DNA of 42,817 bases from Bdellovibrionales bacterium (GTDB lineage: Bacteria > Bdellovibrionota > Bdellovibrionia > Bdellovibrionales > UBA1609). The stretch lies in assembly GCA_022450595.1 (NCBI GenBank), contig JAKUPT010000023.1, forward strand, positions 1-42,817, read 5' to 3'. Of the stretch, positions 16,942 through 25,490 are shown piece by piece. The notes beneath the pieces are model-generated. The model worked only from the letters and a program-made list of their open reading frames with translations. It had not been told where the DNA came from and searched no databases. Made by a program: the position numbers and the translations under genes. Within the stretch, counting starts at the first letter, position 1. Each line of letters begins with the position of its first letter.

Positions 16942-17709
16942 ATGTCTTTTGTAGAATTTAACATTCATAAGCAAGTCTGCTCAATTGAGTTAAGTCGAGA
17001 AGAAAAGCGCAATGCTTTTAATCCCGAAATGATTGAAGAATTGACCCAAGCCTTTGAAAAGGCAGCCAAGGACTCTGAAGTGGCCGTTGTATTGCTAAGA
17101 GGCAAAGGCAAGAGTTTTTGTGCCGGCGCTGACCTTGGATGGATGCAGTCTATGGTTAACTATAACTTTGATGAAAACTTGGAAGACTCTCATAAACTGC
17201 ACAAAATGTTTGAAGCCTTGGAAGCCATTAATGTGCCAGTGATTTGTTACGTGCAAGGTCATGTGATGGGTGGAGCCTTAGGGCTTTTAGGAGTCAGTGA
17301 TTATGTATACTCCGATGAACAGACAAAATTTGGATTCACTGAAGTCAGGCTTGGTTTAGTTCCTGCCGTCATTAGTCCTTTTTGTTTAAAACGTTTGAAT
17401 TTAAAAGATGCTAAGCAGTTAATGATGAGCGGTGAAGTGTTTTCAGCCAAACAGGCTAGTGAGGTTGGGCTGGTAGATTCAGTTGGGCGAATGGATGAGA
17501 TCCAACAGCACATTGATGAATTAATAAAGCATTTTAAAACTTTGAGCTTACCAGCTGTTAAAGCCACAAAAAAACTACTTAACGATATAAACCAAATGAG
17601 TGACTTGCAGCAAGTAACTCCACTGACAACTAAGGTGATTTCTGAAAGACGAGTCAGTGAGGATGCACAGACAAGATTAAAAAACTTTTTAAATAAGGCC
17701 AAAAAATGA
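16942..17709 (+). CDS. liuC: Enoyl-CoA hydratase, probable methylglutaconyl-CoA hydratase
   Basis: A 255-aa crotonase-family protein. SREEKRNAFNPEMIEELTQAFEKA opens the fold. LLRGKGKSFCAGADLGWMQ contains the first oxyanion-hole motif (CAGADL), and CYVQGHVMGGALGLLGVSDY the second oxyanion-hole strand and helix. KFGFTEVRLGLVPAVISPF holds the catalytic Glu region. In this operon the expected reaction is hydration of 3-methylglutaconyl-CoA to HMG-CoA, between the carboxylase and the lyase. LGWMQ after the oxyanion motif is common in the methylglutaconyl-CoA hydratase group. The ATG at 16942 has GGAGGG 5 nt upstream. Its stop overlaps the start of the biotin carboxylase gene (ATGA). Substrate assignment rests mainly on context. 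Confidence 0.85.
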   Translation: MSFVEFNIHKQVCSIELSREEKRNAFNPEMIEELTQAFEKAAKDSEVAVVLLRGKGKSFCAGADLGWMQSMVNYNFDENLEDSHKLHKMFEALEAINVPVICYVQGHVMGGALGLLGVSDYVYSDEQTKFGFTEVRLGLVPAVISPFCLKRLNLKDAKQLMMSGEVFSAKQASEVGLVDSVGRMDEIQQHIDELIKHFKTLSLPAVKATKKLLNDINQMSDLQQVTPLTTKVISERRVSEDAQTRLKNFLNKAKK

Positions 17710-19178
17710 TTGAAAAAGTAGCTATAGCCAACAGAGGCGAAGTCGCCGTTCGTATTATTAGAGCCTGTCAGGAGATGGGACTTGAAACAGTACTTCTTCA
17801 CTCTGAAGCCGATATGTCGACGAAGGCTTATCGTATAGCTGACCAATGCATTTGCATAGGGCCAGCCTCTGTTCAAGAAAGCTATTTAAATATCCAAGCT
17901 AATATCGATGGTGCCTTAGCTGCTGGTGCCGATGCCATTCATCCAGGCTTTGGCTTTTTATCTGAGAATGCTGAGTTTGCAAGGGCTTGCGAAAATAATC
18001 GTTTGATTTTTGTTGGGCCAAGTGCTGAATGCATTGAACTGTTTGGAGACAAAATTTCGGCAAAGCAGTTAGTGAAAACCGCGGGAGGCCCGGTTATACC
18101 GGGGTATCAGGGTGATGATCAAAGCTTTGAGAATTTAAAAAAACAAGCCAGCCAAATTGGTTACCCATTAATGGTAAAAGCCGCAGCCGGTGGTGGAGGA
18201 CGAGGTCTTCGAGTTGTCTACGAGGAAGGTCAATTTGAATCAGCACTGGAGTCAGCACAAAGAGAAGGACTCAATAGCTTTGGTTCTGCCCAAGTGTTTT
18301 TAGAGAAATATTTAAATGAATCAAAACATATTGAAGTTCAAATTTTTGCTGATGCTAAGGGTGAGGTATTTCATTTGTATGACAGAGAGTGCTCTGTGCA
18401 AAGACGCCATCAAAAGGTGATTGAAGAGGCCGTTAGTGCCACTTTAGATGAAAATACAAGGCAAGAAATCTGTAACACAGCTGTGAAGATCGCCAAGCAG
18501 TCTGGCTACAAAGGCGCTGGAACAGTAGAGTTTTTATATGAAAAAGGTGAGTTTTATTTTTTAGAGATGAACACGCGATTGCAAGTTGAGCATCCTGTCA
18601 CTGAGCTTGTGTTAGGAGTGGATCTCGTAAAAGCTCAAATTTTGACGGCTCAAAACAAGGCTGTAACTTGGAAGCAAGAGGATTTAAAACCTCGTGGACA
18701 TAGCATTGAGTGCCGCCTATACGCAGAAGACGCTTACAATCAAGGAGTTCCGAGCACAGGTCGCTTGGGATATCTTTACTGGCCCGATGCTCCGGGAAGA
18801 CGTTTTGATGTGGGCTTTGAAATAAATGATGAAGTCACCTCTTATTATGACCCCATGTTGGCAAAAGTCATTGTCTGGGATGAAACCAGACCAAGAGCTA
18901 TTCAAAAAATGATTCACACCTTAAAAGAAACAGTCGTGTTTGGGGTTAAAACTAACATACCTTATTTGATTGAACTGTTGTCTCATCCTGAGTTTGTTAA
19001 TGGCACAATGACCACACGATTTATAGACACTTATTTTCCAAAAGGTTTAGAAGCCAAAGAGTTTTCTGAAGATGATGTACTTATCGCAAAGCAGATCGCT
19101 AAAAAGATCAAAGACAATCAATCAGGCACAGACCACCATCATCCCAGTCCTTGGACTTCTACATGGGGGGAGAGCTGA
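17706..19178 (+). CDS. mccA: Biotin carboxylase subunit of methylcrotonyl-CoA carboxylase (stand-alone)
   Basis: This ATP-grasp enzyme carboxylates biotin with bicarbonate. Recognisable parts are KVAIANRGEVAVRIIRACQEMG, AIHPGFGFLSENAEFA, the biotin/ATP lid MVKAAAGGGGRGLRVVY, RDCS-like ECSVQRRHQKVIEEA, FLEMNTRLQVEHPVTELV and GHSIECRLYAEDAYNQGVPSTG. The protein ends at 490 aa, shortly after the biotin-carboxylase C-domain. MccA proteins usually continue for another ~150-200 residues with a BT coupling domain and the biotin carrier. Here the carrier is encoded by the next gene and the BT domain is not evident. The gene overlaps the hydratase stop by 4 bp and its own stop overlaps the carrier start (TGATG). 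It could in principle also serve an acetyl- or propionyl-CoA carboxylase, but the operon favours methylcrotonyl-CoA. Confidence 0.88.
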   Translation: MIEKVAIANRGEVAVRIIRACQEMGLETVLLHSEADMSTKAYRIADQCICIGPASVQESYLNIQANIDGALAAGADAIHPGFGFLSENAEFARACENNRLIFVGPSAECIELFGDKISAKQLVKTAGGPVIPGYQGDDQSFENLKKQASQIGYPLMVKAAAGGGGRGLRVVYEEGQFESALESAQREGLNSFGSAQVFLEKYLNESKHIEVQIFADAKGEVFHLYDRECSVQRRHQKVIEEAVSATLDENTRQEICNTAVKIAKQSGYKGAGTVEFLYEKGEFYFLEMNTRLQVEHPVTELVLGVDLVKAQILTAQNKAVTWKQEDLKPRGHSIECRLYAEDAYNQGVPSTGRLGYLYWPDAPGRRFDVGFEINDEVTSYYDPMLAKVIVWDETRPRAIQKMIHTLKETVVFGVKTNIPYLIELLSHPEFVNGTMTTRFIDTYFPKGLEAKEFSEDDVLIAKQIAKKIKDNQSGTDHHHPSPWTSTWGES

Positions 19179-19552
19179 TGCAGAAACTTAATTTAGATTT
19201 TGAAGGTGAAAATATTCAAGTGTTGGCCGAAAAGATAAATGGTCAATTGTGGTTTTATTATAAGGGAAAAACTTTTTGTTATGAATTAGAAAAAAGAAGC
19301 TCTCGAAAGTCCTCTCAAAAGGATTTAAACCCAGAAGATATTCTTGCTCCTATGCCAGGAAAAATTTTAAAGTTAGGATTTAAAAAAGGCGATACTGTTC
19401 AAGCTGGAGATGTGGTTGTGGTTATGGAAGCTATGAAAATGGAATACAACCTAGAAGCAAAAATCAGCGGTACGATCGAGGTGCTTAACTGTGCTGTTAA
19501 CGATCAGGTAAGCAAAGATCAAGTGTTGGTAAAAATCAAGGAAGAGTCATAA
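19178..19552 (+). CDS. Biotin carboxyl carrier protein (separate subunit)
   Basis: A 124-aa biotinyl protein. The C-terminal ~70 residues are a biotinyl domain: ILAPMPGKILKLGFKKGDTV, then VVVMEAMKMEYNLEAKISG with the biotinylated Lys87 in the MKM motif. The tail, VNDQVSKDQVLVKI, is also typical. The N-terminal ~50 residues contain LDFEGENIQVLAEKINGQLWFYYKGKTF, a small beta-rich piece like the pre-carrier region of propionyl- and methylcrotonyl-CoA carboxylase alpha subunits. The ATG at 19178 was chosen because GGGGGGAG at 19165-19172 precedes it and it forms a TGATG overlap with the upstream stop. It shuttles carboxybiotin between the biotin carboxylase and MccB. Confidence 0.9.
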   Translation: MQKLNLDFEGENIQVLAEKINGQLWFYYKGKTFCYELEKRSSRKSSQKDLNPEDILAPMPGKILKLGFKKGDTVQAGDVVVVMEAMKMEYNLEAKISGTIEVLNCAVNDQVSKDQVLVKIKEES

Positions 19553-20473
19553 ATGAAAGTCAAAGTTGTAGAGGTTGGAGCCCGAGATGGACTTCAAAAT
19601 GAAGACACACCCTTAGACATTAAAACTAGATGGCAATTCATACAAAAGCTATCAAACACTGGGCTGCAACATATTGAGGTGGGGGCTTTTGTATCTCCAA
19701 AATGGGTGCCTCAAATGGCAGGTAGTGACAAGCTGGTAAAAAAGGCCTTAAAAGCAAAAGCGGATCATAAAGTTAAAGATTCGGTGAAATACTCAGCCCT
19801 AGTTCCCAATGTCCGTGGTATGGAAGATGCCTTAAAAACAGGAATAAAAGAAATTGCCATTTTTGGAGCCAGCAGCGAAAGCTTCTCTAAAAAAAATATT
19901 AATTGTTCTATTGCTGAGTCTTTTGATCGTTTTGAAAAAGTCATGAAGCTTGCCAAAAAGAATAAGATTCGAGTCAGAGGCTATTTAAGTACAGCCTTTG
20001 GATGTCCTTATGAAGGCAAAGTAAAGCGTCAAAAAGTTTATCCATTAATACAAAAAATGTTAGAGCTTGGAGTCTATGAAGTTTCTATTGGCGACACTAT
20101 TGGTGTGGCCACTCCTAAACAAGTAAATGCCTTTTTAGAGGGGCTACAAGGAAAGGTCGATTTTAAAAAAGTAGCCATGCATTTTCATGACACTCGAGGC
20201 ACTGCACTTGCAAATGTTTATGCCAGTTTAAACTATGGAATCAAAACTTATGACTCTAGCATTGGTGGACTTGGAGGCTGCCCGTATGCTTTAGGAGCAT
20301 CAGGAAACCTTGCCACCGAAGACCTTATTTATATGTTAGAGGGCATGGGCATTAAAACAGGTGTGGACATTCAGTCTTTAATTGAAATTAAAAGATGGAT
20401 CGAAAAAAAGCTTGATAGATCACTGCCTTCCCATGTTGGGCGCTCAGGCTTACCACTTAAGGACACCATTTAG
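19553..20473 (+). CDS. mvaB: Hydroxymethylglutaryl-CoA lyase
   Basis: HMG-CoA lyase cleaves HMG-CoA to acetyl-CoA and acetoacetate, the last step of leucine degradation. The TIM-barrel DRE-metallolyase signature is clear: VVEVGARDGLQNE at residues 5-17 (catalytic Arg and metal Asp) and HIEVGAFVSPKWVPQMAGSD. VSIGDTIGVATPKQV, AMHFHDTRGTALANVYASL (metal-binding His pair) and the lyase loop GLGGCPYALGASGNLATED with its conserved Cys follow. Length, 306 aa, is normal. The ATG follows the carrier-gene stop directly (TAA-ATG), so it belongs to the operon. The operon lacks isovaleryl-CoA dehydrogenase, which must be elsewhere. Confidence 0.95.
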   Translation: MKVKVVEVGARDGLQNEDTPLDIKTRWQFIQKLSNTGLQHIEVGAFVSPKWVPQMAGSDKLVKKALKAKADHKVKDSVKYSALVPNVRGMEDALKTGIKEIAIFGASSESFSKKNINCSIAESFDRFEKVMKLAKKNKIRVRGYLSTAFGCPYEGKVKRQKVYPLIQKMLELGVYEVSIGDTIGVATPKQVNAFLEGLQGKVDFKKVAMHFHDTRGTALANVYASLNYGIKTYDSSIGGLGGCPYALGASGNLATEDLIYMLEGMGIKTGVDIQSLIEIKRWIEKKLDRSLPSHVGRSGLPLKDTI

Positions 20474-20503
20474 TTGGCACTAAAGCTGCTAAGTAAATAG
20501 GCT

Positions 20504-21811
20504 ATGTTGGGGAAGTCACTGGTCATTTTTACTCTAATAACAGCAGCTTTATTTTCATGGGTCTTATTGGGAAGTCTCAAGCAGGATAATTGTATTAATT
20601 CCAATACGATTAGAAATATTATCATTTTTGATGTAAAATCCCAGAAAAAAGTCAATCACTGCAATGACTTAAAATTTTCAACTGAGCACTATGATTATAG
20701 TGAAATTAAGCTGATCAAAGCCGTTAATTCCTTGAGTAAGCACTGGTTTTTTGAGTCCAAACGAACACCCTATAAGTTTCCCATTAGAAAGCCCAAATAC
20801 ACTTCATCAAAGAAAATAGAAGCACAGGTCTTAGATCAACTGCTTCACTTTAATTTTTTTAGATCTAAGCCCATCACATGGATTGAAAAAAGTTATCTTT
20901 TGTTTTTAAAAAAAATAATGTTGGATGAAAAAAGTGATTTAAAAAAACTGACTGATTATCTTCAAGCGGCCTCTCATTGTGACGGTTGTCAGCACAAAGT
21001 GATTGAGAACCTTGCCGATGCGCCTAAAGAGTTTCATCAAGCCTTAGCTCAGTACATCTCTGAATATTTATTTAAGAGTTATCAAGAGTCTTCTTTAAAG
21101 CAAAAACTTATGTTTGATTATTTTATTAAAAGAGGGGATTTAGCCTCTTCTTTAAACACCATAAAGGCCCTAGCCATAAAAGACTCATTTTTAAAACTAA
21201 ATCTAGCTTCACAAATTAAAACCATTACGACTTGGATGAGGTTCTACTCTCAACAACAGTCACAGGTGGTTTTAAATTTGGATTTGAGCCAAGAATTGCT
21301 TCCAACAGCTTATGAATTTAACACGTCATTACCTTTAAGTTGGCAAGACTTTTTGCCTATCAACTCCACTAAAGCACAAATAAAAATAAATAATAAAAAT
21401 TATGATTTAATAAAAGGCTGGGTCTTTAATCTGAATCAGAAGGTTTCAAGGAATAAGCAGGTCTTTTTGTTTCAGTGTACTTATCCAAAACTTAAAAAAG
21501 CCATGCAGTATCTTTACAACACACCAAAACTTGTCTTCGTAAAGATTTGTAACATTCAGCAGCTATTAAAGGTTTTAAAGTCCATGGATGAATCAAAGGG
21601 AAAATTGCAATTGGCAAAATTAAATTTTAAATATGTTGAATATAACCTTAGCTCTTTAAAAATTATTGAAAAAAAACTACATCAAAACTTTCTTTTAAAA
21701 CCTCAAAACTTGAGTTCTATTTTGTACTGGCAAGAGCTTATTCAAGATCCGGTCACTAAAATCACACAGCCAAAGGCTGCTATTGATGGAGTCATTTCAT
21801 TTAGGAATTGA
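20504..21811 (+). CDS. Lineage-specific membrane-anchored protein, unknown function
   Basis: I do not recognise a family. The 435-aa protein starts MLGKSLVIFTLITAALFSWVLL, a single signal anchor, and the rest is soluble, lysine-rich and largely helical. Repeating leucine-rich helices between residues ~110 and 260 (YLLFLKKIMLDE, ISEYLFKSYQES, FDYFIKRGDLASSLNTIKALA) suggest a TPR- or alpha-solenoid-like fold. HCDGCQHKVIENL contains a CxxC. It would face the periplasm if the N-terminus is an anchor. It begins 30 bp after HMG-CoA lyase and may be read from the same promoter, but it has only a weak AGG in front of the ATG. It converges on the lipoprotein gene with 4 bp between the stops. Confidence 0.65.
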   Translation: MLGKSLVIFTLITAALFSWVLLGSLKQDNCINSNTIRNIIIFDVKSQKKVNHCNDLKFSTEHYDYSEIKLIKAVNSLSKHWFFESKRTPYKFPIRKPKYTSSKKIEAQVLDQLLHFNFFRSKPITWIEKSYLLFLKKIMLDEKSDLKKLTDYLQAASHCDGCQHKVIENLADAPKEFHQALAQYISEYLFKSYQESSLKQKLMFDYFIKRGDLASSLNTIKALAIKDSFLKLNLASQIKTITTWMRFYSQQQSQVVLNLDLSQELLPTAYEFNTSLPLSWQDFLPINSTKAQIKINNKNYDLIKGWVFNLNQKVSRNKQVFLFQCTYPKLKKAMQYLYNTPKLVFVKICNIQQLLKVLKSMDESKGKLQLAKLNFKYVEYNLSSLKIIEKKLHQNFLLKPQNLSSILYWQELIQDPVTKITQPKAAIDGVISFRN

Positions 21812-21815
21812 TGGA

Positions 21816-22391
21816 CTAAAGACTCATTTGTTTTAAAGATCCACACTCAAATCTACTACTGTTTAAACCAATGCTGTGTGTATCTATAAAGACCTCTTTT
21901 AATAACTGTGTCTCGGGTGAAAAAGCGAGGCTTAAATACTCTGTGGTTCCAAAAGTGGTATTTTCATAAGTCAGGTCATATCTAATACGGGAGTCCGTGC
22001 AGCTAAAACCCTGTATTTTATAGTTTTTTTGAATATCTAATTCTACAGCTGATGTGTTTTGTGTTTCAATATTCAATCTATTTGAATCAGTTTGAATAGA
22101 CACCTTACACTGATTTTTTGCTAAGTCCTGGCCGTGATACATTCCTGCAATATTTAATTGATGAATTTTGGTGATGGCCATTTTTAAAAAGGCTTTGTTT
22201 TTTTGTGGATCACCAATCCAATCATATCGTGGAAAAGAGGTGCAATCGTACTCTGTGTACAGGCTGCTGTCTTGTGTGGCAACAGTGGTAGTGTTCTCTT
22301 CCTGTGTGGAGTCCATATTATTAGGACCTCTCTCCGCACAGGACAGAACAAAAATTAAGCTACTTAGTTTGATTAATACTTTTAATCTCAT
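21816..22391 (-). CDS. Small lipoprotein, unknown function
   Basis: The 191-aa product begins MRLKVLIKLSSLIFVLSCAE, a lipoprotein signal peptide with lipobox VLSC and Cys18 as the first mature residue. A low-complexity Thr/Ser/Asn/Glu linker follows (NNMDSTQEENTTTVATQDSS), and then a domain with Cys residues in YDCTSFPRYDWIGDP, NQCKVSI, FSCTDSR and FECGSL, enough for two disulfides. The beta-rich composition suggests a lipocalin- or immunoglobulin-like fold, which I cannot confirm. The ATG at 22391 has GGGGGA 6 nt upstream. Its start lies inside the 3' end of panD (32-bp overlap), so it is the last gene of the CoA operon by position only. Confidence 0.75.
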   Translation of the reverse strand: MRLKVLIKLSSLIFVLSCAERGPNNMDSTQEENTTTVATQDSSLYTEYDCTSFPRYDWIGDPQKNKAFLKMAITKIHQLNIAGMYHGQDLAKNQCKVSIQTDSNRLNIETQNTSAVELDIQKNYKIQGFSCTDSRIRYDLTYENTTFGTTEYLSLAFSPETQLLKEVFIDTHSIGLNSSRFECGSLKQMSL

Positions 22392-22719
22392 TATTTTCCC
22401 CCACAAAAATTAATTGTGGTTGGTGGTTTTTTGCTTCTTCTAATTCAAAATCTGCATAACAACAAATAATGACAAGGTCTCCGGGTTGTACGTGTCTTGC
22501 CGCGGCTCCATTTAAGCAAATTTCGCCTTTTTTGCCAGGAATTACATAAGTGGAAAACCTAGCTCCGTTGTTACAGTTGTATATATCAACTTTTTCAAAC
22601 TCAAAAAGATGAGCGGCATCAATAAGTGTTGGATCTATAGATACAGAGCCTTCGTAATTTAAGTCCGCATCTGTTACTACTGCACGATGAATTTTAGATT
22701 TTAGCAGATTCAGTCTCAT
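22360..22719 (-). CDS. panD: Aspartate 1-decarboxylase (pyruvoyl enzyme)
   Basis: PanD makes beta-alanine from aspartate for pantothenate synthesis. The proenzyme self-cleaves between Gly24 and Ser25 in LNYEGSVSID, converting Ser25 to the pyruvoyl cofactor. Conserved features are MRLNLLKSKIHRAVVTDADL with Lys9, then DIYNCNNGARFSTYVIPG (Tyr and Arg for substrate binding) and CLNGAAARHVQPGDLVIICCYA. Length, 119 aa, is typical. The ATG at 22719 is preceded by GGAGG. About 80 bp separate it from coaX. This gap contains CCAGTTAGCTGG, a possible small hairpin, and panD may also have its own promoter there. Confidence 0.96.
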   Translation of the reverse strand: MRLNLLKSKIHRAVVTDADLNYEGSVSIDPTLIDAAHLFEFEKVDIYNCNNGARFSTYVIPGKKGEICLNGAAARHVQPGDLVIICCYADFELEEAKNHQPQLIFVGENNEIKSINQTK

Positions 22720-22797
22720 TGTTTCCTCCAATAGTTATACTGCATAAGTTAAATTAAATCCAGTTAGCTGGGTAAATGTGTTAAAATTTAAATATTT

Positions 22798-23568
22798 TCA
22801 AACATTCATCATTAATGAAAGGTGTAAGCCTTGCAAAACAAGGTCAGGGCTTTCAATGTCAAATATGTCTTCTTCTTTAAAAAGGCTGGCAAAACCGCCT
22901 GTACCAATGACTTGAGGGGTGTTGCCATTAAACTCTTCTTTAATAATTCGCCTTTTGATCTCTTTAATCATTCCAAGGGTCCCGAAGTAAAGTCCAGATT
23001 GAATGCCTTCAACCGTGGTCTTTCCCACACATCTCTCAGGCACTACAATCTCAACGGATGGTAGCTTCGAGGTTCTAGTTTCTAGGGCTTCCATAGAGAT
23101 GCGAAGGCCGGCCAATATGGTGCCCCCTAAGTACTCTTTGTTTTTACTTAAAACACAAAAAGTTGTCGCCGTGCCAAAATCTATAATAATAATGTCTTTA
23201 TCCGGATAGAGGTGAGAGGCCGCAATGGCATTGGCGATGCGGTCTGAGCCCACCTCTAAGGGGTTTTTGTATTTAATTTTCAACCCGGTTTTTACCCCAG
23301 CTTGTAAAATAAATGGGGACTTATTAAAGTACTTCAAGCAACAGTTTCGAATTGAATGGATAACCTCTGGAACCACAGAACAAAGTGCTATTTGATGAAT
23401 ATGATCGGGGTTAATGCCGTTTTCTCTTAAAACAGAACGTAAAAAGATTCCAAATTCATCGGAAGAAAAACCTCCCTTAGAGTTCTTTCTAAAACGAAAC
23501 ATAAGTTGGTCTTTGGTAAAAACACCGCCATAAATTTGCGAGTTTCCCACATCAAGACATAAGATCAT
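22798..23568 (-). CDS. coaX: Type III pantothenate kinase
   Basis: CoaX phosphorylates pantothenate, the committed step of CoA synthesis, and unlike CoaA is not feedback-inhibited by CoA. The ASKHA-fold motifs are present: [16 protein letters not shown] (phosphate loop), [21 protein letters not shown] (substrate Asp/Arg), [14 protein letters not shown] and [26 protein letters not shown] glycine motif lies near the C-terminus. Length, 256 aa, is standard. Its ATG lies within the 3' end of coaBC (17-bp overlap), so it is coupled to it. Together with panB, panC, panD and coaBC it covers most steps from ketoisovalerate and aspartate to 4'-phosphopantetheine. Confidence 0.95.
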   Translation of the reverse strand: MILCLDVGNSQIYGGVFTKDQLMFRFRKNSKGGFSSDEFGIFLRSVLRENGINPDHIHQIALCSVVPEVIHSIRNCCLKYFNKSPFILQAGVKTGLKIKYKNPLEVGSDRIANAIAASHLYPDKDIIIIDFGTATTFCVLSKNKEYLGGTILAGLRISMEALETRTSKLPSVEIVVPERCVGKTTVEGIQSGLYFGTLGMIKEIKRRIIKEEFNGNTPQVIGTGGFASLFKEEDIFDIESPDLVLQGLHLSLMMNV

Positions 23569-24751
23569 GAGTGTTCTCCTGATTAATAGGTTTTATAAAG
23601 TTAGGAATTTCTTCTATGGCCTGAACCGCCTCGGCTAAAGGCTCTAATTGGTTGTTGTACAAATTGAACTGATGTTGACCAGCTTCTATTTCTAGCATGT
23701 CGTTATGAACAATGTAGTCCACATAAGGGCAAAGTTTTTTCACAGCTTCTTTTCTTTCGCTGTCCAATAAAGTTTTGGTCAATTTAAATCCCACAATGGT
23801 GGAGTGTGGACTTAAGGCTTTTAGGCTTTGAATCAGCTTAGGGTTTTTAGTCAGTGTCAGGTCAATTTGCTCTTCATCGGAGTTGATTTTTATGCTCTCA
23901 TTAGTCGGTAGAGAGTTAATAAAACTCACAGAGTAATCACTGACCGCGGCTGCATGATAGATAACATCAAACTTTTCATTTTTAAGTAAACCAAACAACA
24001 GACTTTCTAAAGATTTAAAGCTTGTGAATTCATAATTTTTAGCCATCTTAAGCGCTTGAGCAAATTTTGCTCGTAAGTACGTTACTTCATAACCCTTAGC
24101 TTGTAGGCTCTGAGCCAGCTTTAAAGCCGTATTGCCTGTAGAGGTGTTTGTGATAGATCTTACGCCATCAATAGGCTCAGAGGTGCCACCGGCTGTGATT
24201 AAAACCTTCTTTTTTGTTTGAGGCTTAAAGATAAAGTTATAAATGCTTTCCACTTCTAGCATTCTTCCCGAGCCATATTCTCCACAGGCAAGCTCTCCTG
24301 TTTGCGTGGAAAGAACTTGATAGCCAAAATCCATAAGCTTTTTCAACGAACTTTGAGTGGTCAGATGTTCATACATTTTGCTGTTCATAGCTGGAACAAT
24401 GTAAAAGTCTTGAGGGCGATCAAAAGCTAAAAATAAACTAGAAGCCAAGTCACTTCCTGTGCCATTAGCCCAATTGTTTATAGACTTTGCAGTTGTTGGA
24501 CATGTAATCACCATGTCGGCGTTTCTTGCCAGATGGATATTGTCCATCAAATGGCCCTCTTCAAATGTGTCGGTGGCCACCGGTTGCCCGGTCAGCCCTT
24601 CAAGTGTGGCCGTGCCAATAAACTTAAGTGCTGAGGGAGTGGCGACACATTTTACTTTATGACCGTTTTTCACCAGTTTTGAGATCAACTCACAGGCTTT
24701 AAAGCAGGCAATAGAGCCGGTTAACATAAAAAGAATATTAGACTTCAACAT
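23552..24751 (-). CDS. coaBC: Phosphopantothenoylcysteine synthetase/decarboxylase
   Basis: This bifunctional flavoprotein joins cysteine to 4'-phosphopantothenate using CTP and decarboxylates the product. The N-terminal CoaC half shows [37 protein letters not shown] with the active-site His, [11 protein letters not shown] (PxMNxxM motif) and [10 protein letters not shown] with the catalytic Cys. The C-terminal CoaB half begins [21 protein letters not shown] and contains [24 protein letters not shown] and [10 protein letters not shown]. Length, 399 aa, is normal. The ATG at 24751 is preferred over a TTG two codons upstream. It overlaps the panC stop by 14 bp and coaX by 17 bp, showing tight coupling. 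Confidence 0.95.
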   Translation of the reverse strand: MLKSNILFMLTGSIACFKACELISKLVKNGHKVKCVATPSALKFIGTATLEGLTGQPVATDTFEEGHLMDNIHLARNADMVITCPTTAKSINNWANGTGSDLASSLFLAFDRPQDFYIVPAMNSKMYEHLTTQSSLKKLMDFGYQVLSTQTGELACGEYGSGRMLEVESIYNFIFKPQTKKKVLITAGGTSEPIDGVRSITNTSTGNTALKLAQSLQAKGYEVTYLRAKFAQALKMAKNYEFTSFKSLESLLFGLLKNEKFDVIYHAAAVSDYSVSFINSLPTNESIKINSDEEQIDLTLTKNPKLIQSLKALSPHSTIVGFKLTKTLLDSERKEAVKKLCPYVDYIVHNDMLEIEAGQHQFNLYNNQLEPLAEAVQAIEEIPNFIKPINQENTHDLMS

Positions 24752-25490
24752 TATCAATTAACCTCACATCACCTAGCCAAGCGGCAGCCAGTCTTCGATG
24801 GTTCCAGTCTTCAACATAGTCCACATTAAAACCAAGTTCGGTGAGCTGTTGTTGGGCTTGCTCAGCGTCGCTGGCATTTTTAAGAACTTCATTAAGTTTA
24901 GGTGCCAATTGTTTTTGTTCAGAGTTAAGTCTTTGGTTTCTAGAGCTCAGAGCAAGACCCGACTCCTCTCTCACTGTCGGCACGGGCACTAAGGTGATTG
25001 GTAAAAACAAAGCTTCAATCATTCCCTCAATCAGAGTCATTTGTTGAAAGTCTTTTTCTCCAAAATAAACATTATGAGGAATACAAATATTAAAAAGTTT
25101 TAAAACAACAGTGAGAACTCCATCAAAGTGCCCAGGGCGACTGGCCCCACAAAATTTTTGACTCAATTCGGTCTCGGTCACTTTATATTTAAAGTCATCA
25201 GGGTAGAGCATTTCGTAGTTGGGTAAGAACACCGCACTCACACCCATATCCTCTAAAGCATTGAGGTCGTCACCAAGGGAGTTCGGGTAGTTAGCCAGGT
25301 CCTCTTTGTTGTCAAACTGAGTGGGGTTGACAAAAATACTCACAATGGTGATGTCGGCTTCATTCAGACTTGTTTGAACCAATTCAAAGTGTCCTTTGTG
25401 AAGCGCACCCATGGTGGGAACAAACCCAATAAGGCCCATTTGCTCAAGCCGCCATTGTTTAAACTCGTTTATATCGTTAAATACCATCAT
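24738..25490 (-). CDS. panC: Pantothenate synthetase
   Basis: PanC condenses pantoate with beta-alanine using ATP. The nucleotidyltransferase motifs are VPTMGALHKGHFELVQ (HxGH-like HKGH), IFVNPTQFDNKEDLANYP and CGASRPGHFDGVLTVVLKLFNI. YFGEKDFQQMTLIEGM and the KMSKS-like LALSSRNQRLN follow. At 250 aa it is shorter than the usual ~280, mostly through a reduced C-terminal dimerisation part. The ATG shares bases with the panB stop (ATGA). A second ATG follows immediately and could also be used. Confidence 0.95.
   Translation of the reverse strand: MMVFNDINEFKQWRLEQMGLIGFVPTMGALHKGHFELVQTSLNEADITIVSIFVNPTQFDNKEDLANYPNSLGDDLNALEDMGVSAVFLPNYEMLYPDDFKYKVTETELSQKFCGASRPGHFDGVLTVVLKLFNICIPHNVYFGEKDFQQMTLIEGMIEALFLPITLVPVPTVREESGLALSSRNQRLNSEQKQLAPKLNEVLKNASDAEQAQQQLTELGFNVDYVEDWNHRRLAAAWLGDVRLIDNVEV

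Noticed and set aside
17301-17876. Antisense open frame of 191 codons across the hydratase and biotin carboxylase genes
   Set aside because: It overlaps two well-supported, translationally coupled genes on the other strand and shows no domain-like features.
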